Shown piece by piece: positions 12,151 to 22,140 of a stretch of 64,000 nt of DNA. The DNA is from Tepidimicrobium xylanilyticum (lineage in GTDB: Bacteria; Bacillota; Clostridia; Tissierellales; Tepidimicrobiaceae), in NCBI RefSeq assembly GCF_900106765.1, contig NZ_FNNG01000009.1, positions 1 to 64,000 on the forward strand, read 5' to 3'. Both the position numbers and the translations under genes were made by a program. The notes under the pieces are model-generated. The model was not told the DNA's origin and did no database searches. It worked only from the letters and a program-made list of their open reading frames with translations. Numbering within the stretch: the first letter of the stretch is position 1; every line of letters starts with the position of its first letter.

Positions 12151-12864
12151 ATGACGTCTTTTTTTGGAAATATATTAGGAGGTTTATTGAAGTTTGTTTT
12201 CGATTTTGTTTCTAGTATAGGTACTGAATCTGATTTTTTTTCATATTATGGTATATCGATTATATTGACTACTATTTTATTTAGATTATTGCTTTTACCT
12301 ATAAGTTTACAGCAAAGCAGATCTACGAAAATAATGAATGAATTACAACCAAAGATTCAGGAAATACAAAGAAAATATAAAAATGACCCACAGACCCAAC
12401 AAGCAAAGTTGATGCAACTATATAAGGAAAACAATTACAATCCAGCTTCTGGTTGTTTAATATTATTAATTCAATTTCCTATTATTTTGGCCTTCTTTAA
12501 CGTTTTACGAGATCCAGTTAGATTTGTTTTTAAGGATATAAATGTTTATAATGCCATTAATAAGGGTTTTTTATGGATTCCAAATTTAGAACAGCCAGAT
12601 CCTTATATTTGGGGATTGCCACTTTTTGCTGCATTAACTACCTTTTTGCAAAGTAAACTTATGTCCACCAATATTGAATCTAATCCTCAAACTGAATCTA
12701 CTCAAAGGATGATGAATATTTTTTTACCTATAATGATTTTTTGGGCTGCTAGATCCTTCCCATCGGGTATTAGTTTGTATTGGGTTGTAGGAAACTTATT
12801 TCAGATAGTTCAACAGTTGGTGATTAATAGGTCTTTGGGTAAAATTAAGGAGGAGACAAGATAG
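12151..12864 (+). CDS. yidC: Membrane protein insertase YidC/OxaA
   Basis: 237 residues, the short Gram-positive type. It has about five membrane segments, the conserved LLLPISLQQSRSTKIMNELQPKIQEIQRKYK hairpin region after the first core helix (described by its ends), and the hydrophilic-groove helix. There is no clear lipobox at the N-terminus, unlike Bacillus SpoIIIJ. It inserts membrane proteins alone or with Sec. 1 nt from jag. Confidence 0.95.
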   Translation: MTSFFGNILGGLLKFVFDFVSSIGTESDFFSYYGISIILTTILFRLLLLPISLQQSRSTKIMNELQPKIQEIQRKYKNDPQTQQAKLMQLYKENNYNPASGCLILLIQFPIILAFFNVLRDPVRFVFKDINVYNAINKGFLWIPNLEQPDPYIWGLPLFAALTTFLQSKLMSTNIESNPQTESTQRMMNIFLPIMIFWAARSFPSGISLYWVVGNLFQIVQQLVINRSLGKIKEETR

Positions 12865-12865
12865 T

Positions 12866-13492
12866 ATGAGGTCCGTTGTTAAGGTAGCAAAAACTGTCCG
12901 TGAAGCTATTGATAATGCATTGGATGAGTTAAACCTTAGTGAGTCTGATGTGAAGATTGAGGTGTTGGAAGAACCAAGTAAGGGCTTATTTGGATTGTTG
13001 GGAGCGAAGGATGCAGTAGTACGTGTAACGGTGGTTAATGACCCAATAGAGATTGTTGAGAATTTTTTAAGTAAAATTTTACTATCTATGCGGATTAAAG
13101 GAACGGTAATGGCTAAAAGGGAGAACAACATTATAAATGTAGAAATTATGAATATTAATTCATCTGATATGGGCATCATAATAGGTAAAAGAGGAAATAC
13201 TTTAGATGCAATACAGTATTTATTGAGTTTATCAATTAATAGAAATAGGGAAGATTATATTAAAGTGATATTGGATGTTAAAGGATATAGAAAGAAAAGA
13301 GAAGAAACATTGATTAAATTAGCTAATAGGATGGCTGAAAAATCTAAGCTTAGTAAAAAACCTATTAAGTTAGAACCTATGAATCCCTATGAAAGGAGAA
13401 TTATACATTCTGCTTTACAAAATGTTAGTGGAGTATCTACTTATAGCGAAGGAGAAGAACCTTATAGGAGAGTAATAATTCAAGCAAAATAG
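12866..13492 (+). CDS. jag: RNA-binding protein Jag (KhpB/EloR)
   Basis: 208 residues in three parts: N-terminal Jag_N (about 1-50, ending KGLFGLLGAKDA), a KH domain with GIIIGKRGNTLDAIQ, and a C-terminal R3H domain (MNPYERRIIH with the Arg-x3-His pair). Family members bind RNA with KhpA and influence elongation of the cell wall. Usual position after yidC. Confidence 0.95.
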   Translation: MRSVVKVAKTVREAIDNALDELNLSESDVKIEVLEEPSKGLFGLLGAKDAVVRVTVVNDPIEIVENFLSKILLSMRIKGTVMAKRENNIINVEIMNINSSDMGIIIGKRGNTLDAIQYLLSLSINRNREDYIKVILDVKGYRKKREETLIKLANRMAEKSKLSKKPIKLEPMNPYERRIIHSALQNVSGVSTYSEGEEPYRRVIIQAK

Positions 13493-13500
13493 CAGTTTTA

Positions 13501-13528
13501 GAAACCCAGTGAAAAACTGGGTTTCTGT
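13501..13528 (+). terminator. Hairpin after jag
   Basis: GAAACCCAGT (13501-13510) pairs with ACTGGGTTTC (13516-13525), a 10-bp stem with a 5-nt loop. The following TGTTATAAT is a poor T-run, so termination may be partial, with some read-through into mnmE. Confidence 0.65.
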
Positions 13529-13565
13529 TATAATATTCAGTTTTATGAAAGGTTTGGTGAGAATA

Positions 13566-14945
13566 ATGTCTGATACCATTGCAGCTATTTCAACTGCTAT
13601 TGGTGAAGCTGGAATTGGAATAGTGAGGATGAGTGGAAAAGAGTCTTTAGATATAGCAAATAAGCTATTTAAAGGGAAAAAGATTGAAAAATTAACTGAA
13701 AGCTATAATAGGCGATTAGTTTATGGTCATATTATAGACCCTAAAAATAGTGAGATTATAGATGAAGTTTTGATTGCCTTCATGAAAGAGCCATATACTT
13801 ATACTAGAGAAAATATGGTAGAAATATATTGTCATGGTGGTATTATTCCAGTTAGGAGAATTTTAGATTTAGTTTTAGAATATGGTTCTAGGCTAGCAGA
13901 GCCTGGAGAATTTACAAAAAGGGCATTCTTAAATGGTAGATTGGATTTGGCCCAGTCAGAAGCGGTTATTGATCTAATTAGAGCTAAAACAGATAAGTCA
14001 TATAAAGTGTCATTAGATCAATTGGAAGGGAATTTATCAAAAAAAATTGAGGAAATAAGAAATATACTATTGGAAATGATAGCTCATATAGAGGCCTCCA
14101 TAGATTTTCCAGAGGAAGATATAGAAGAGATTACCTATGAAGAATTAGAGGAAAAAGGGAGAATAGTTTATGAGAAAATAGGCAAACTTCTTCAAACAGC
14201 AGATAGAGGTAAGATTCTTCGAGATGGTTTGAATGCAGTAATACTTGGAAAGCCAAATGTGGGGAAATCCTCGTTATTAAATGCCATATTAAGAGAGAAT
14301 AGGGCGATTGTGACTAATATTCCCGGTACTACTAGGGATATAATAGAAGAATATGTAAATATAGATGGCATTCCATTAAAGGTTATAGATACTGCTGGAA
14401 TCCGCACTACTGATGATATAGTGGAGAAAATAGGAGTAGATAGGGCAAAGGAAATGGTAGATAAGGCTGATTTAATCATAGCTGTCTTTGATGCATCAAA
14501 TGAATTGACGGAAGAAGACTATCAGATTATTGATATTGTAAAAAATAGAAAGTCTATAGTATTGCTAAATAAAACGGATTTGCCAAACAAATATGATGAA
14601 AATCTCCTTAAGGAACTAATCCCTGATAAGGAGATTATAGTAACTTCTATAATATCTGGAATAGGAATAGATAGACTGGAAAACGCTATAAAAAAAATGT
14701 TTTATAGTGGGAATTTGCTGGTAGAAAGCGATATTTTAATTACCAATTTGAGGCATAAAAATCAGCTCATAAAGGCTAAAAAGAATATAGAAGAAGGAAT
14801 AAATGGTATTACATCAAATATGCCTTTAGATTGTATAGAAGTAGATATAAAGAATTGTTGGAAGAATTTAGGTGAAATTTCTGGTGATACCGTTGGTGAG
14901 GATATATTGGATAAAATATTTTCTGAATTTTGTATAGGTAAATAG
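13566..14945 (+). CDS. mnmE: tRNA modification GTPase MnmE
   Basis: About 459 residues. Tetrahydrofolate-binding N-domain ([19 protein letters not shown]), helical domain, inserted Ras-like G domain with [11 protein letters not shown], the T-rich GTTRD switch, DTAGIR and NKTD, and the C-terminal FCIGK, whose Cys is the family hallmark. With MnmG it makes the cmnm5U34 wobble modification. The ATG at 13566 has GGTGAG upstream and gives the canonical N-terminus; a reading 19 codons longer runs into the jag terminator. Confidence 0.96.
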   Translation: MSDTIAAISTAIGEAGIGIVRMSGKESLDIANKLFKGKKIEKLTESYNRRLVYGHIIDPKNSEIIDEVLIAFMKEPYTYTRENMVEIYCHGGIIPVRRILDLVLEYGSRLAEPGEFTKRAFLNGRLDLAQSEAVIDLIRAKTDKSYKVSLDQLEGNLSKKIEEIRNILLEMIAHIEASIDFPEEDIEEITYEELEEKGRIVYEKIGKLLQTADRGKILRDGLNAVILGKPNVGKSSLLNAILRENRAIVTNIPGTTRDIIEEYVNIDGIPLKVIDTAGIRTTDDIVEKIGVDRAKEMVDKADLIIAVFDASNELTEEDYQIIDIVKNRKSIVLLNKTDLPNKYDENLLKELIPDKEIIVTSIISGIGIDRLENAIKKMFYSGNLLVESDILITNLRHKNQLIKAKKNIEEGINGITSNMPLDCIEVDIKNCWKNLGEISGDTVGEDILDKIFSEFCIGK

Positions 14946-14965
14946 TTTTTAGCGAGGTGCAAAGG

Positions 14966-16879
14966 ATGAGAGAAGTAAAACGATTTAATGCAGGAGACTT
15001 TGATATTGTAGTAGTAGGAGCAGGCCATGCAGGTTGTGAAGCAGCTTTGGCAAGCAGCAGAATGGGTATGAGAACTTTAATGCTTACCATGAGCCTTAAT
15101 TCCATTGCTGATATGCCTTGCAATCCTAATATAGGTGGAACTGGGAAGGGACATTTAGTTAGGGAGATAGATGCTCTAGGTGGAGAAATGGCTATTAATA
15201 TTGATAAATCCTTTATACAAAGTAGAATGCTTAACAGGTCAAAAGGGCCAGCAGTCCATTCTTTAAGAGTGCAGGCAGATAAGCGAAAATATCATATAGA
15301 GATGAAAAAAGTTTTAGAAAGTGAACCTAACCTTGTTTTAAGGGAAGGAGAGGTAGTAGATATAATAGTAGAAGATAATATAACTAAAGGTGTTATAACA
15401 AGAACTGGCGCTGTATATAATGGTAAAGCTGTAATATTGGCAACAGGTACCTATTTAAAGGGGAGGATATTCATTGGAGAAGTCAACTATTCAAGTGGTC
15501 CTGGGGGATTTTCTCCATCTAATCTATTGTCAGATGCACTTGAAAGGCTCAATATTAAATTAAGGCGATTCAAGACTGGTACTCCTGCAAGGGTTCATGG
15601 AGATTCTATAGATTATTCTAAGATGGAAATTCAACCTGGCGATGAAGAGATAATACCTTTTTCTTTTTTAAATATGGATAATAAGTTTGATTTTAAACAA
15701 GTTCCTTGCTACCTAACCTACACAACACCATTAACTCATGAGATTATAAGAAATAATCTTCATCGTTCTCCTATGTATTCAGGAGAAATTGAAGGCGTTG
15801 GGCCTAGGTATTGTCCTTCTATAGAAGATAAGGTGGTTAGGTTTAGCGATAAGGAAAAGCATCAAGTCTTTATTGAACCAGAAGGATTAGATACTAAAGA
15901 AATGTATGTTCAGGGAGTTAGCTCAACTTTACCTGAGGAAGTTCAATTAGAAATGTATAGAACCATAATAGGGCTTGAAAATGTTCAATTTATGAGATCA
16001 GCCTATGGTATAGAATATGATTGTATTGATCCTACTATATTAAAGAGAACCTTAGAACATAAGGAGATAAGAAATTTGTTTTTTGCAGGTCAGATTAATG
16101 GTTCATCAGGCTATGAGGAAGCTGCTGCACAAGGGTTAATTGCTGGAATCAATGCTGTTTTAAATATTAGAGGAGAAGAGCCTTTTATACTAGATAGATC
16201 TGAGGCCTATATTGGAGTATTGATAGACGATCTGGTTACTAAGGGAACTAATGAACCTTATAGGATGATGACATCAAGAGCTGAATATAGATTGACTCTA
16301 AGACAGGATAATGCTGATTTAAGATTAACGGAAAAAGGATATAAGATTGGATTAGCGACAGAAGAAAGATATAGGAAAATGTTAAGGAAAAGAGAGTTAA
16401 TTGAAAGAGAACTAAATAGATTAAAAGAAACTATAGTAACTCCTAGAGATAGTATTAATGAATTTTTGATTAAGATTGGGAGTGTTCCTCTTAAAACTGG
16501 TATCAGTCTATATGATTTAATAAAAAGGCCTGAAATAAGTTATGAGTCATTAGCAGAAATTGATAATAGTAGGGAAGAACTGCCTAGGGAAATAAGATTG
16601 CAGGTGGAAACCCATATTAAGTATGAAGGATACATTAGAAAGCAAATGTCGCAAATTGAACAGTTTAAAAAACTGGAGAATAAGAAACTTCCTGAAGACC
16701 TAGATTATAGCGCCATTAAGGGTTTAAGCAATGAGGCTAAACAGAAGTTAAACCAAATAAAGCCCGATTCTGTAGGTCAAGCTTCGAGGATTTCTGGAGT
16801 TTCTCCAGCAGATATTAATGTACTCTTAATATATTTAGAACAAAAACGTAGAGATAAAAAGGTGGAGAAAGATGACTAA
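14966..16879 (+). CDS. mnmG: tRNA uridine-5-carboxymethylaminomethyl modification enzyme MnmG
   Basis: 637-residue FAD protein, partner of MnmE. Dinucleotide-binding [10 protein letters not shown] near the N-terminus, then the [20 protein letters not shown] block and GTYLKG, and a C-terminal helical domain that binds MnmE. The ATG at 14966 has GAGG 8 nt upstream; an in-frame GTG three codons earlier overlaps that site. It overlaps rsmG by 8 nt. Confidence 0.96.
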   Translation: MREVKRFNAGDFDIVVVGAGHAGCEAALASSRMGMRTLMLTMSLNSIADMPCNPNIGGTGKGHLVREIDALGGEMAINIDKSFIQSRMLNRSKGPAVHSLRVQADKRKYHIEMKKVLESEPNLVLREGEVVDIIVEDNITKGVITRTGAVYNGKAVILATGTYLKGRIFIGEVNYSSGPGGFSPSNLLSDALERLNIKLRRFKTGTPARVHGDSIDYSKMEIQPGDEEIIPFSFLNMDNKFDFKQVPCYLTYTTPLTHEIIRNNLHRSPMYSGEIEGVGPRYCPSIEDKVVRFSDKEKHQVFIEPEGLDTKEMYVQGVSSTLPEEVQLEMYRTIIGLENVQFMRSAYGIEYDCIDPTILKRTLEHKEIRNLFFAGQINGSSGYEEAAAQGLIAGINAVLNIRGEEPFILDRSEAYIGVLIDDLVTKGTNEPYRMMTSRAEYRLTLRQDNADLRLTEKGYKIGLATEERYRKMLRKRELIERELNRLKETIVTPRDSINEFLIKIGSVPLKTGISLYDLIKRPEISYESLAEIDNSREELPREIRLQVETHIKYEGYIRKQMSQIEQFKKLENKKLPEDLDYSAIKGLSNEAKQKLNQIKPDSVGQASRISGVSPADINVLLIYLEQKRRDKKVEKDD

Positions 16880-17588
16880 TGTGAATACTTTAATTAAAGG
16901 AGCAAATTCTATTGGCATTGAACTTGGGAAAGAGGAAATAAATAGGTTTATAATTTATAAGGATTTGCTAAAAGAGTGGAATAAAAAGATCAATATAACT
17001 TCTATAACTGATGATGAAGAAATAGATATAAAGCATTTTTTGGACAGTTTAACCCCTTTAAATTTTGGCTTAATTGGAAATGAGGCTAAAATTATTGATA
17101 TTGGTACTGGTGGTGGATTTCCTGGTATACCAATGAAAATAGCTAAAAAGGGCATAAATATAGTATTACTTGACAGTTTAAATAAGAGGATAAATTTTTT
17201 AAATGAAGTGATTGAAAAGTTAAATTTAAGTGGAATTATGGCTATTCATGGAAGAGCAGAGGATTTAGGTCAAGATATTAAACATAGAGAAAAATATGAT
17301 ATTGCTATTTCAAGAGCTGTAGCTTCCCTAAATACCCTAGCAGAATATTGTTTACCCTTTGTAAAAGTAGGAGGCTATTTTATTGCAATGAAAGGCAGTG
17401 ATGTGGAAGATGAGTTATTGTCATCTGAAAATGCTATTCGTATTTTAGGTGCAAAGCTTAAAGAAAAACATTACATTAAGTTACCTTTAAGTGATATCAC
17501 CCATAGCCTGCTAATCTTCGAAAAAATATCAAAAACATCGACGAAATATCCAAGAAGCGGTAATAAACCTAAGAAAAAACCCTTGTAA
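16872..17588 (+). CDS. rsmG: 16S rRNA (guanine527-N7)-methyltransferase
   Basis: 238-residue SAM-dependent methyltransferase with motif [14 protein letters not shown] and a conserved [12 protein letters not shown]-type N-terminus. It modifies G527 in the 530 loop of 16S rRNA; loss gives low-level streptomycin resistance in other bacteria. Third gene of mnmE-mnmG-rsmG, upstream of the noc-soj-spo0J segregation genes. Confidence 0.95.
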   Translation: MTNVNTLIKGANSIGIELGKEEINRFIIYKDLLKEWNKKINITSITDDEEIDIKHFLDSLTPLNFGLIGNEAKIIDIGTGGGFPGIPMKIAKKGINIVLLDSLNKRINFLNEVIEKLNLSGIMAIHGRAEDLGQDIKHREKYDIAISRAVASLNTLAEYCLPFVKVGGYFIAMKGSDVEDELLSSENAIRILGAKLKEKHYIKLPLSDITHSLLIFEKISKTSTKYPRSGNKPKKKPL

Positions 17589-17696
17589 TTAGGGAGAAAA
17601 TGGCGAAAGAAACTTTGGGAAATTTGAAGGAAATAATTTTAGTATATAGAATATATAAAGGAAAGGGTAAAAAATAGTTAGGGAGTGGGGAGTTTT

Positions 17697-18491
17697 ATGA
17701 AAAGCATGGAACCAGAAATCAAATACATTCCAATTGACTCCATTAAGCCTAATCCATATCAACCTAGAAAAGATTTTAATAAAAAAGCTTTGGAAGAACT
17801 AAGTCAGTCTATAAAAGCCTTTGGATTAATACAACCAATTAGCGTACGGAAACTCCAAGATGAAAAATACGAATTAATTGCTGGCGAGAGAAGACTTAGA
17901 GCCTCTGAATTAGCTGAACTAGAAAAAATACCTGCTATAGTTTTAGAGTACAGAGATAGGGAATCCGCCATGATGGCATTAATAGAAAATTTACAGAGAG
18001 AGGATTTAAATTTTATAGAAGAAGCAGAAGGATATAATAATTTGATAAAAGATCATGGATTTACTCAACAAGAATTAGCTGAAAAAATTGGTAAAAGCCA
18101 GTCTACTATTGCTAATAAGCTTCGAATATTAAAACTGCCTGATGATATTAAACGAGATTTAATAGAGTATAATTTAACTGAACGACATGGACGGGCCTTA
18201 TTGAAATTACCAGACTATGAACTGCAAAGAAAGGTTTTAGATAAGATTATAAAAAACGATTTAAATGTAAGTAAAACTGAGGGGCTAGTAAAGGATATAT
18301 TGGATGACTTAACGAAAGATAAAAAAGAGGATAAAAGAAAAAATATTATTGGTTTAATAAATACTCGTATTTATATAAATACCATAAAAAAAGCTTATAA
18401 GGCTATTAAAGATAGTGGAGTTGATGCTAAGTATATTGAAAAGGATAAGGGAGAATTTTTAGAGGTTTATATACAGATTCCTAAAAGATAA
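17697..18491 (+). CDS. noc: Nucleoid occlusion protein, ParB family (Noc-like)
   Basis: About 264-residue ParB-fold protein: N-terminal CTPase/clamp domain (PNPYQPRKDF, then the GERRLRA box), a central helix-turn-helix (TQQELAEKIGKSQSTIANKL), and a short C-terminal dimer domain. As the first of two ParB paralogues, just after rsmG, it takes the position of noc, whose product blocks division over the nucleoid. ATG at 17697 chosen (GGGGAG upstream). The assignment as Noc rather than a second Spo0J rests on gene order. Confidence 0.82.
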   Translation: MKSMEPEIKYIPIDSIKPNPYQPRKDFNKKALEELSQSIKAFGLIQPISVRKLQDEKYELIAGERRLRASELAELEKIPAIVLEYRDRESAMMALIENLQREDLNFIEEAEGYNNLIKDHGFTQQELAEKIGKSQSTIANKLRILKLPDDIKRDLIEYNLTERHGRALLKLPDYELQRKVLDKIIKNDLNVSKTEGLVKDILDDLTKDKKEDKRKNIIGLINTRIYINTIKKAYKAIKDSGVDAKYIEKDKGEFLEVYIQIPKR

Positions 18492-18535
18492 TAAAAGCCA
18501 AAATGTTTCACGTGAAACATTTTGGCTTTTATTAT
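18488..18535 (+). promoter_or_regulatory. parS site 1 inside a 48-bp perfect palindrome (terminator-like)
   Basis: The 16-bp parS sequence TGTTTCACGTGAAACA occupies 18504-18519. It is the centre of a perfect 48-bp palindrome whose outer part is A/T-rich with GGC/GCC, ending TTGGCTTTTATTATT, so the RNA would fold into a long terminator-like hairpin. The palindrome begins within the noc stop codon. Binding by Spo0J is inferred from the exact parS match. Confidence 0.9.
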
Positions 18536-18621
18536 TAAATAAATTTCTTTTTTCTTTTTTATCTGATATTATATAATAGAAGGTAAAACTGCTTTTATAT
18601 AAAGAGGCGGAGGTGGTAAAT

Positions 18622-19386
18622 ATGGGTAAAATAATATCCATATTTAATCAAAAAGGTGGAGTTGGGAAAACTACAACAGTCATAAATTTAGCTGCTGCAC
18701 TAGGAAAACTGGATAAAAAAGTTTTAATCGTGGATATAGACCCTCAAGGTAATGCTACTAGTGGTTTAGGCATAGATAAGAACAACTTAGAACTTTCTTT
18801 ATATGATGGATTGATAAACAAAGTACAATTAAAGGGAATAGTTCAAAATACCTCTGCTGAAAATGTGGATATAATCCCTTCCAATGTAGAACTAGCTGGT
18901 GCAGAAATAGAGCTAATTTCTATGGAAGATAGGGAGTTAGCACTAAAGAATGCTTTATCTGGCATTCAGGAATATTATGATCTAATTCTCGTAGATTGTC
19001 CACCTTCATTAGGCTTACTTAGCATTAATGGTTTATCGGCTTCTAATAGCGTAATAGTACCAATTCAATGTGAATATTATGCCCTTGAAGGGGTAAGTCA
19101 ATTGGTGGACACCATTATGCTAGTTAAAAGGAGTTTAAATCCAGATCTTGAAATAGAAGGAGTAATACTTAGTATGTTTGATGGACGGACTAATCTATCA
19201 ATACAAGTGGTAGAGGAGGTAAAGAAGTATTTTAAAGGAAAGGTTTATACGTCAATTATACCAAGAAATGTGAGACTAGCAGAAGCTCCAAGCTATGGCC
19301 TTTCTGTATTAGATTACGATCCCAAGTCAAAAGGTGCTGAAGCCTATGTTGAGTTAGCTGAGGAATTTTTATACTTATCTGAATAG
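18622..19386 (+). CDS. soj: Chromosome partitioning ATPase ParA/Soj
   Basis: About 254-residue MinD/ParA-type ATPase with the deviant Walker A KGGVGKTT, the DIDPQGNATSG switch, and VDCPPSLG Walker B. With Spo0J and parS it separates origins and, in Bacillus, controls DnaA. The ATG at 18622 is 7 nt after GGAGGT; the GTG at 18613 overlaps that site. Placed directly after parS site 1. Confidence 0.96.
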   Translation: MGKIISIFNQKGGVGKTTTVINLAAALGKLDKKVLIVDIDPQGNATSGLGIDKNNLELSLYDGLINKVQLKGIVQNTSAENVDIIPSNVELAGAEIELISMEDRELALKNALSGIQEYYDLILVDCPPSLGLLSINGLSASNSVIVPIQCEYYALEGVSQLVDTIMLVKRSLNPDLEIEGVILSMFDGRTNLSIQVVEEVKKYFKGKVYTSIIPRNVRLAEAPSYGLSVLDYDPKSKGAEAYVELAEEFLYLSE

Positions 19387-19409
19387 TAAAATTAGAAGGG
19401 GGTGTGAAC

Positions 19410-19446
19410 TTTTATTGAACCTATTCTATTTGAAGGTTCAATAAAA
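19410..19446 (+). repeat. Hairpin in the soj-spo0J gap
   Basis: A perfect 13-bp stem (19410-19422 with 19434-19446; core TTTATTGAACCT/AGGTTCAATAAA) with an 11-nt loop. It sits between a GAAGGGGGTG ribosome-site-like sequence (19395-19404) and the spo0J ATG at 19455, so it may either mask or bridge the translation start. There is no T-run, so it is not an ordinary terminator. Confidence 0.65.
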
Positions 19447-19454
19447 TTATTAAA

Positions 19455-20312
19455 ATGACAAAAAAAAGAGGATTAGGAAAAGGTCTTGCTGCATTAATTC
19501 CTAATGAACCGATTATTGACTTAATAGAGGAAGATAAGGAAGCGAACTTAGTTAAAAATATTGATATATCGTCTATCTTCCCGAATAAGGAACAGCCTAG
19601 AAAGGAATTTGATGATAGTCTACTAGAAGAATTAAAAGAATCTATAAAACAGCATGGAGTTCTTCAGCCAATTATAGTTAGGGAACGTGAAACGGGATAT
19701 GAAATTGTTGCTGGTGAAAGGAGATGGAGGGCTGCAAAGACGGCTGGTTTAAAGGAAATTCCTTGTGTAGTCATGGAAATAGACGATGAGGAAGCTGTTA
19801 AGTTAGCTTTAATTGAAAATTTACAAAGGGATGATTTAAATCCTGTGGAAGAAGCCAATGCATTTAAGAAGTTAATAGAAGACTATAACTTAACCCATGA
19901 AGAAGTGGCTAAGTCTTTAGGAAAAAGTAGGTCTTATATAACCAATAGCATTAGATTACTTAATTTAGATAAGGAGATAATAGAGCTACTAGAAGATGGG
20001 CAAATAACCAGTGGTCATGGAAGAGCTTTATTATCTATAAAGGATAGTAAAGAACGGAAAAAAATTGCTAAGCAAATATTAGAAGATAAGTTAAATGTCA
20101 GGGATACTGAGAAGATTGTTAAGGGAAAAAGAAAGAAAAAATCTATAAAAAAGAAAGAAGAAGATTTATTTGTCAAAGAAGTTGAAGAAAAACTTATGAA
20201 TCGACTGGGTACCAAAGTTACTTTAGATTTAAAGAAAGATAAAGGGACTATTCAAATTGAATTTTATGGTGATGAGGATTTGGAGAGAATATTAGAATTG
20301 ATTATAGGATAA
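19455..20312 (+). CDS. spo0J: Chromosome partitioning protein ParB/Spo0J
   Basis: 285-residue ParB/Spo0J with the canonical N-terminus KKRGLGKGLAALIP (the peptide that stimulates Soj), the CTP-binding GERRWRAAK box, the DNA-binding helix-turn-helix (THEEVAKSLGKSRSYITNSI) and a Lys-rich linker before the dimerisation domain. It loads condensin at parS. The ATG is fixed by the conserved N-terminus, yet no ribosome site is at normal distance. The second parS lies just after the stop. Confidence 0.96.
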   Translation: MTKKRGLGKGLAALIPNEPIIDLIEEDKEANLVKNIDISSIFPNKEQPRKEFDDSLLEELKESIKQHGVLQPIIVRERETGYEIVAGERRWRAAKTAGLKEIPCVVMEIDDEEAVKLALIENLQRDDLNPVEEANAFKKLIEDYNLTHEEVAKSLGKSRSYITNSIRLLNLDKEIIELLEDGQITSGHGRALLSIKDSKERKKIAKQILEDKLNVRDTEKIVKGKRKKKSIKKKEEDLFVKEVEEKLMNRLGTKVTLDLKKDKGTIQIEFYGDEDLERILELIIG

Positions 20313-20316
20313 ATAG

Positions 20317-20340
20317 CATATGTTTCACGTGAAACATATG
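20317..20340 (+). promoter_or_regulatory. parS site 2
   Basis: TGTTTCACGTGAAACA at 20321-20336, identical to site 1, within a 24-bp perfect palindrome starting CATATG. It lies 5 nt after the spo0J stop. Together the two sites bracket soj-spo0J. No T-run follows, so this copy is not terminator-like. Confidence 0.92.
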
Positions 20341-20354
20341 GAAGGGAGTATAAA

Positions 20355-21251
20355 ATGGAAGTCAAAATATTTCAGGTGGATGCTTTTACTTCCAATCTTT
20401 TTTGTGGCAATCCAGCAGGAGTAGTAATAAATGCAAAAGGCTTATCAGATAATCAGATGCAAAACATTGCTAAAGAAATGAACATTTCTGAAACTGCCTT
20501 TATAATTCCTATAGATGAAAACAATTACAAGGTTAGATTTTTTACACCTACCCACGAAGTAGACCTTTGTGGTCATGCAACCATCGCTTCTTTTTATACT
20601 TTGGCATTAAAGGGCATAATAAAACCAATATATAGGGGAATTAAAAGAGTTTTTCAGCAGACGAAAGCAGGCAAACTGGGGGTCGAAATTCATTATGATA
20701 ATGGGAAAATTCAAAAGGTAATAATGGAACAATCAAAACCTGAGGATTTAGGTTCCTTAGAGGAAATAGACTTATTGTTGGAAGCTTTTAATATAAAGTA
20801 TAAGGATATTGGAATAGCAGGCAAATCTGTAAGACCTAGAATAATTTCTACAGGCCTTCCAGATATACAATTGCCTTTAAAGGATAAAAATATATTAAAT
20901 AATTTAGATGTAGATTTCAAAAGGTTGAAGAACTTATCAAAAAAAACCGATACAACAGGGGTTCATGCTTTTTACCTACCGGAAATAAATTCAGATAGGG
21001 TGTTTGTAAGAAATTTTGCTCCCCTTGTAGGAATAAACGAGGAAGCAGCAACTGGAACTTCAAATGGTGGATTAATATATCTATTAAAAAAGGAAGGGCT
21101 TATTAAAGGACAAGAAATATTGGCTATTCAAGGTGAGGCCTTAAAAAGACCAAGTCAAATTTATTGTAGTATTGAGGAAGTAGGAAGCGATTATAGGGTT
21201 AAGGTTGGTGGAAAAGCAAGAATTGTATTGGAAGGTAAGATGTATTTATAA
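20355..21251 (+). CDS. PhzF-family isomerase/epimerase
   Basis: 298-residue protein with the two-lobed diaminopimelate-epimerase-like PhzF fold: the start VDAFTSNLFCGNPAGVV, the catalytic Glu in MNISETAFI, CGHATIA, and the second-lobe NEEAATGTSNGGL. Substrate unknown; most PhzF homologues outside phenazine producers have no defined reaction. Begins right after parS site 2 and may have a promoter overlapping it, or be read from spo0J. Confidence 0.88.
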   Translation: MEVKIFQVDAFTSNLFCGNPAGVVINAKGLSDNQMQNIAKEMNISETAFIIPIDENNYKVRFFTPTHEVDLCGHATIASFYTLALKGIIKPIYRGIKRVFQQTKAGKLGVEIHYDNGKIQKVIMEQSKPEDLGSLEEIDLLLEAFNIKYKDIGIAGKSVRPRIISTGLPDIQLPLKDKNILNNLDVDFKRLKNLSKKTDTTGVHAFYLPEINSDRVFVRNFAPLVGINEEAATGTSNGGLIYLLKKEGLIKGQEILAIQGEALKRPSQIYCSIEEVGSDYRVKVGGKARIVLEGKMYL

Positions 21252-21325
21252 CTTGAATAAAATTCAAAAATATAATATAATTGGCATTAAGTGAATAAAT
21301 ACAATACATAATAGGCGGTGATATG

Positions 21326-21964
21326 ATGTTAATTGAAAGCAGCGTTAAAGAGTATATCGAACAAGTTGCATCCAAAGAGCCAACTCCAGGAGGAGGAAGC
21401 GTAGCTGCTTTAGCTGGTAGCTTAGGATCAGCTCTAACTACAATGGTTGGCAATTTAACTATTGGAAGAAAGATGTATGAAGAGCTGGATGAAGAAATAA
21501 AGAATGAGATGGAACAAAATTTTGAAGTATTAAAGAAGAGTATAGAAGAACTTAGTAGGATTGTTGATGAAGATACAAAAGCCTTTGATAAGGTAATGGA
21601 AGCCTTCAAAATGCCAAAGGAAACTGAAGAAGAGAAGAAGGCAAGAACTGAAGCAATTCAAAAAGGCTATAAGATAGCCTTAGAAGTACCATTAAGATGT
21701 GCTGAAGAATGTTTTAAAGTATTAAAGCTTCAAAGAGTATTTGCAAACTATGGGAATGTAAATGCTATCACAGATGTAGGAGTAGGAGCTTTATTGGCAG
21801 CTACAGGCCTTGAAGGTGCTTTACTAAATGTAAAAATCAATTTACTCAGCATTAAAGATGAGCAATATAGAGCTGAAATGGAAGAAAAAATAAATAAATT
21901 ATTAAAAGAAGGAACAGAAATAAAAGAAGAATTATTAAAAGTAGTATATGAAAGACTAGGTTAA
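21326..21964 (+). CDS. Cyclodeaminase/cyclohydrolase family protein (FchA-like)
   Basis: 212-residue all-helical protein with the family signature PTPGGGSVAALAGSLGSAL. Relatives are formiminotetrahydrofolate cyclodeaminase or methenyl-THF cyclohydrolase, linking one-carbon units to purine or amino-acid breakdown. No partner folate gene is adjacent, so the exact reaction is open. Two ATGs in a row; the second (21326) has the better spacing from GGCGGTG. Followed by a terminator. Confidence 0.85.
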   Translation: MLIESSVKEYIEQVASKEPTPGGGSVAALAGSLGSALTTMVGNLTIGRKMYEELDEEIKNEMEQNFEVLKKSIEELSRIVDEDTKAFDKVMEAFKMPKETEEEKKARTEAIQKGYKIALEVPLRCAEECFKVLKLQRVFANYGNVNAITDVGVGALLAATGLEGALLNVKINLLSIKDEQYRAEMEEKINKLLKEGTEIKEELLKVVYERLG

Positions 21965-21966
21965 GG

Positions 21967-21995
21967 GAAGCTTGTAAAAGAGCTTCTTTTTTTTT
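21967..21995 (+). terminator. Terminator after the FchA-like gene
   Basis: GAAGCT (21967-21972) and AGCTTC (21981-21986) form a stem with an 8-nt loop, followed directly by nine T residues. Confidence 0.85.
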
Positions 21996-22140
21996 GATTT
22001 CATGTACTATTATTAGGGGGAAATATGATATAATTAGGGAAAGAAAATTTCAAGTGAAATATCAAAAAATTGAGTGAGCTTTATTAATATATTACAAAGT
22101 AGATTTTCCCATTTGCTAGGAAAATATGGAGGTGTAGCCT

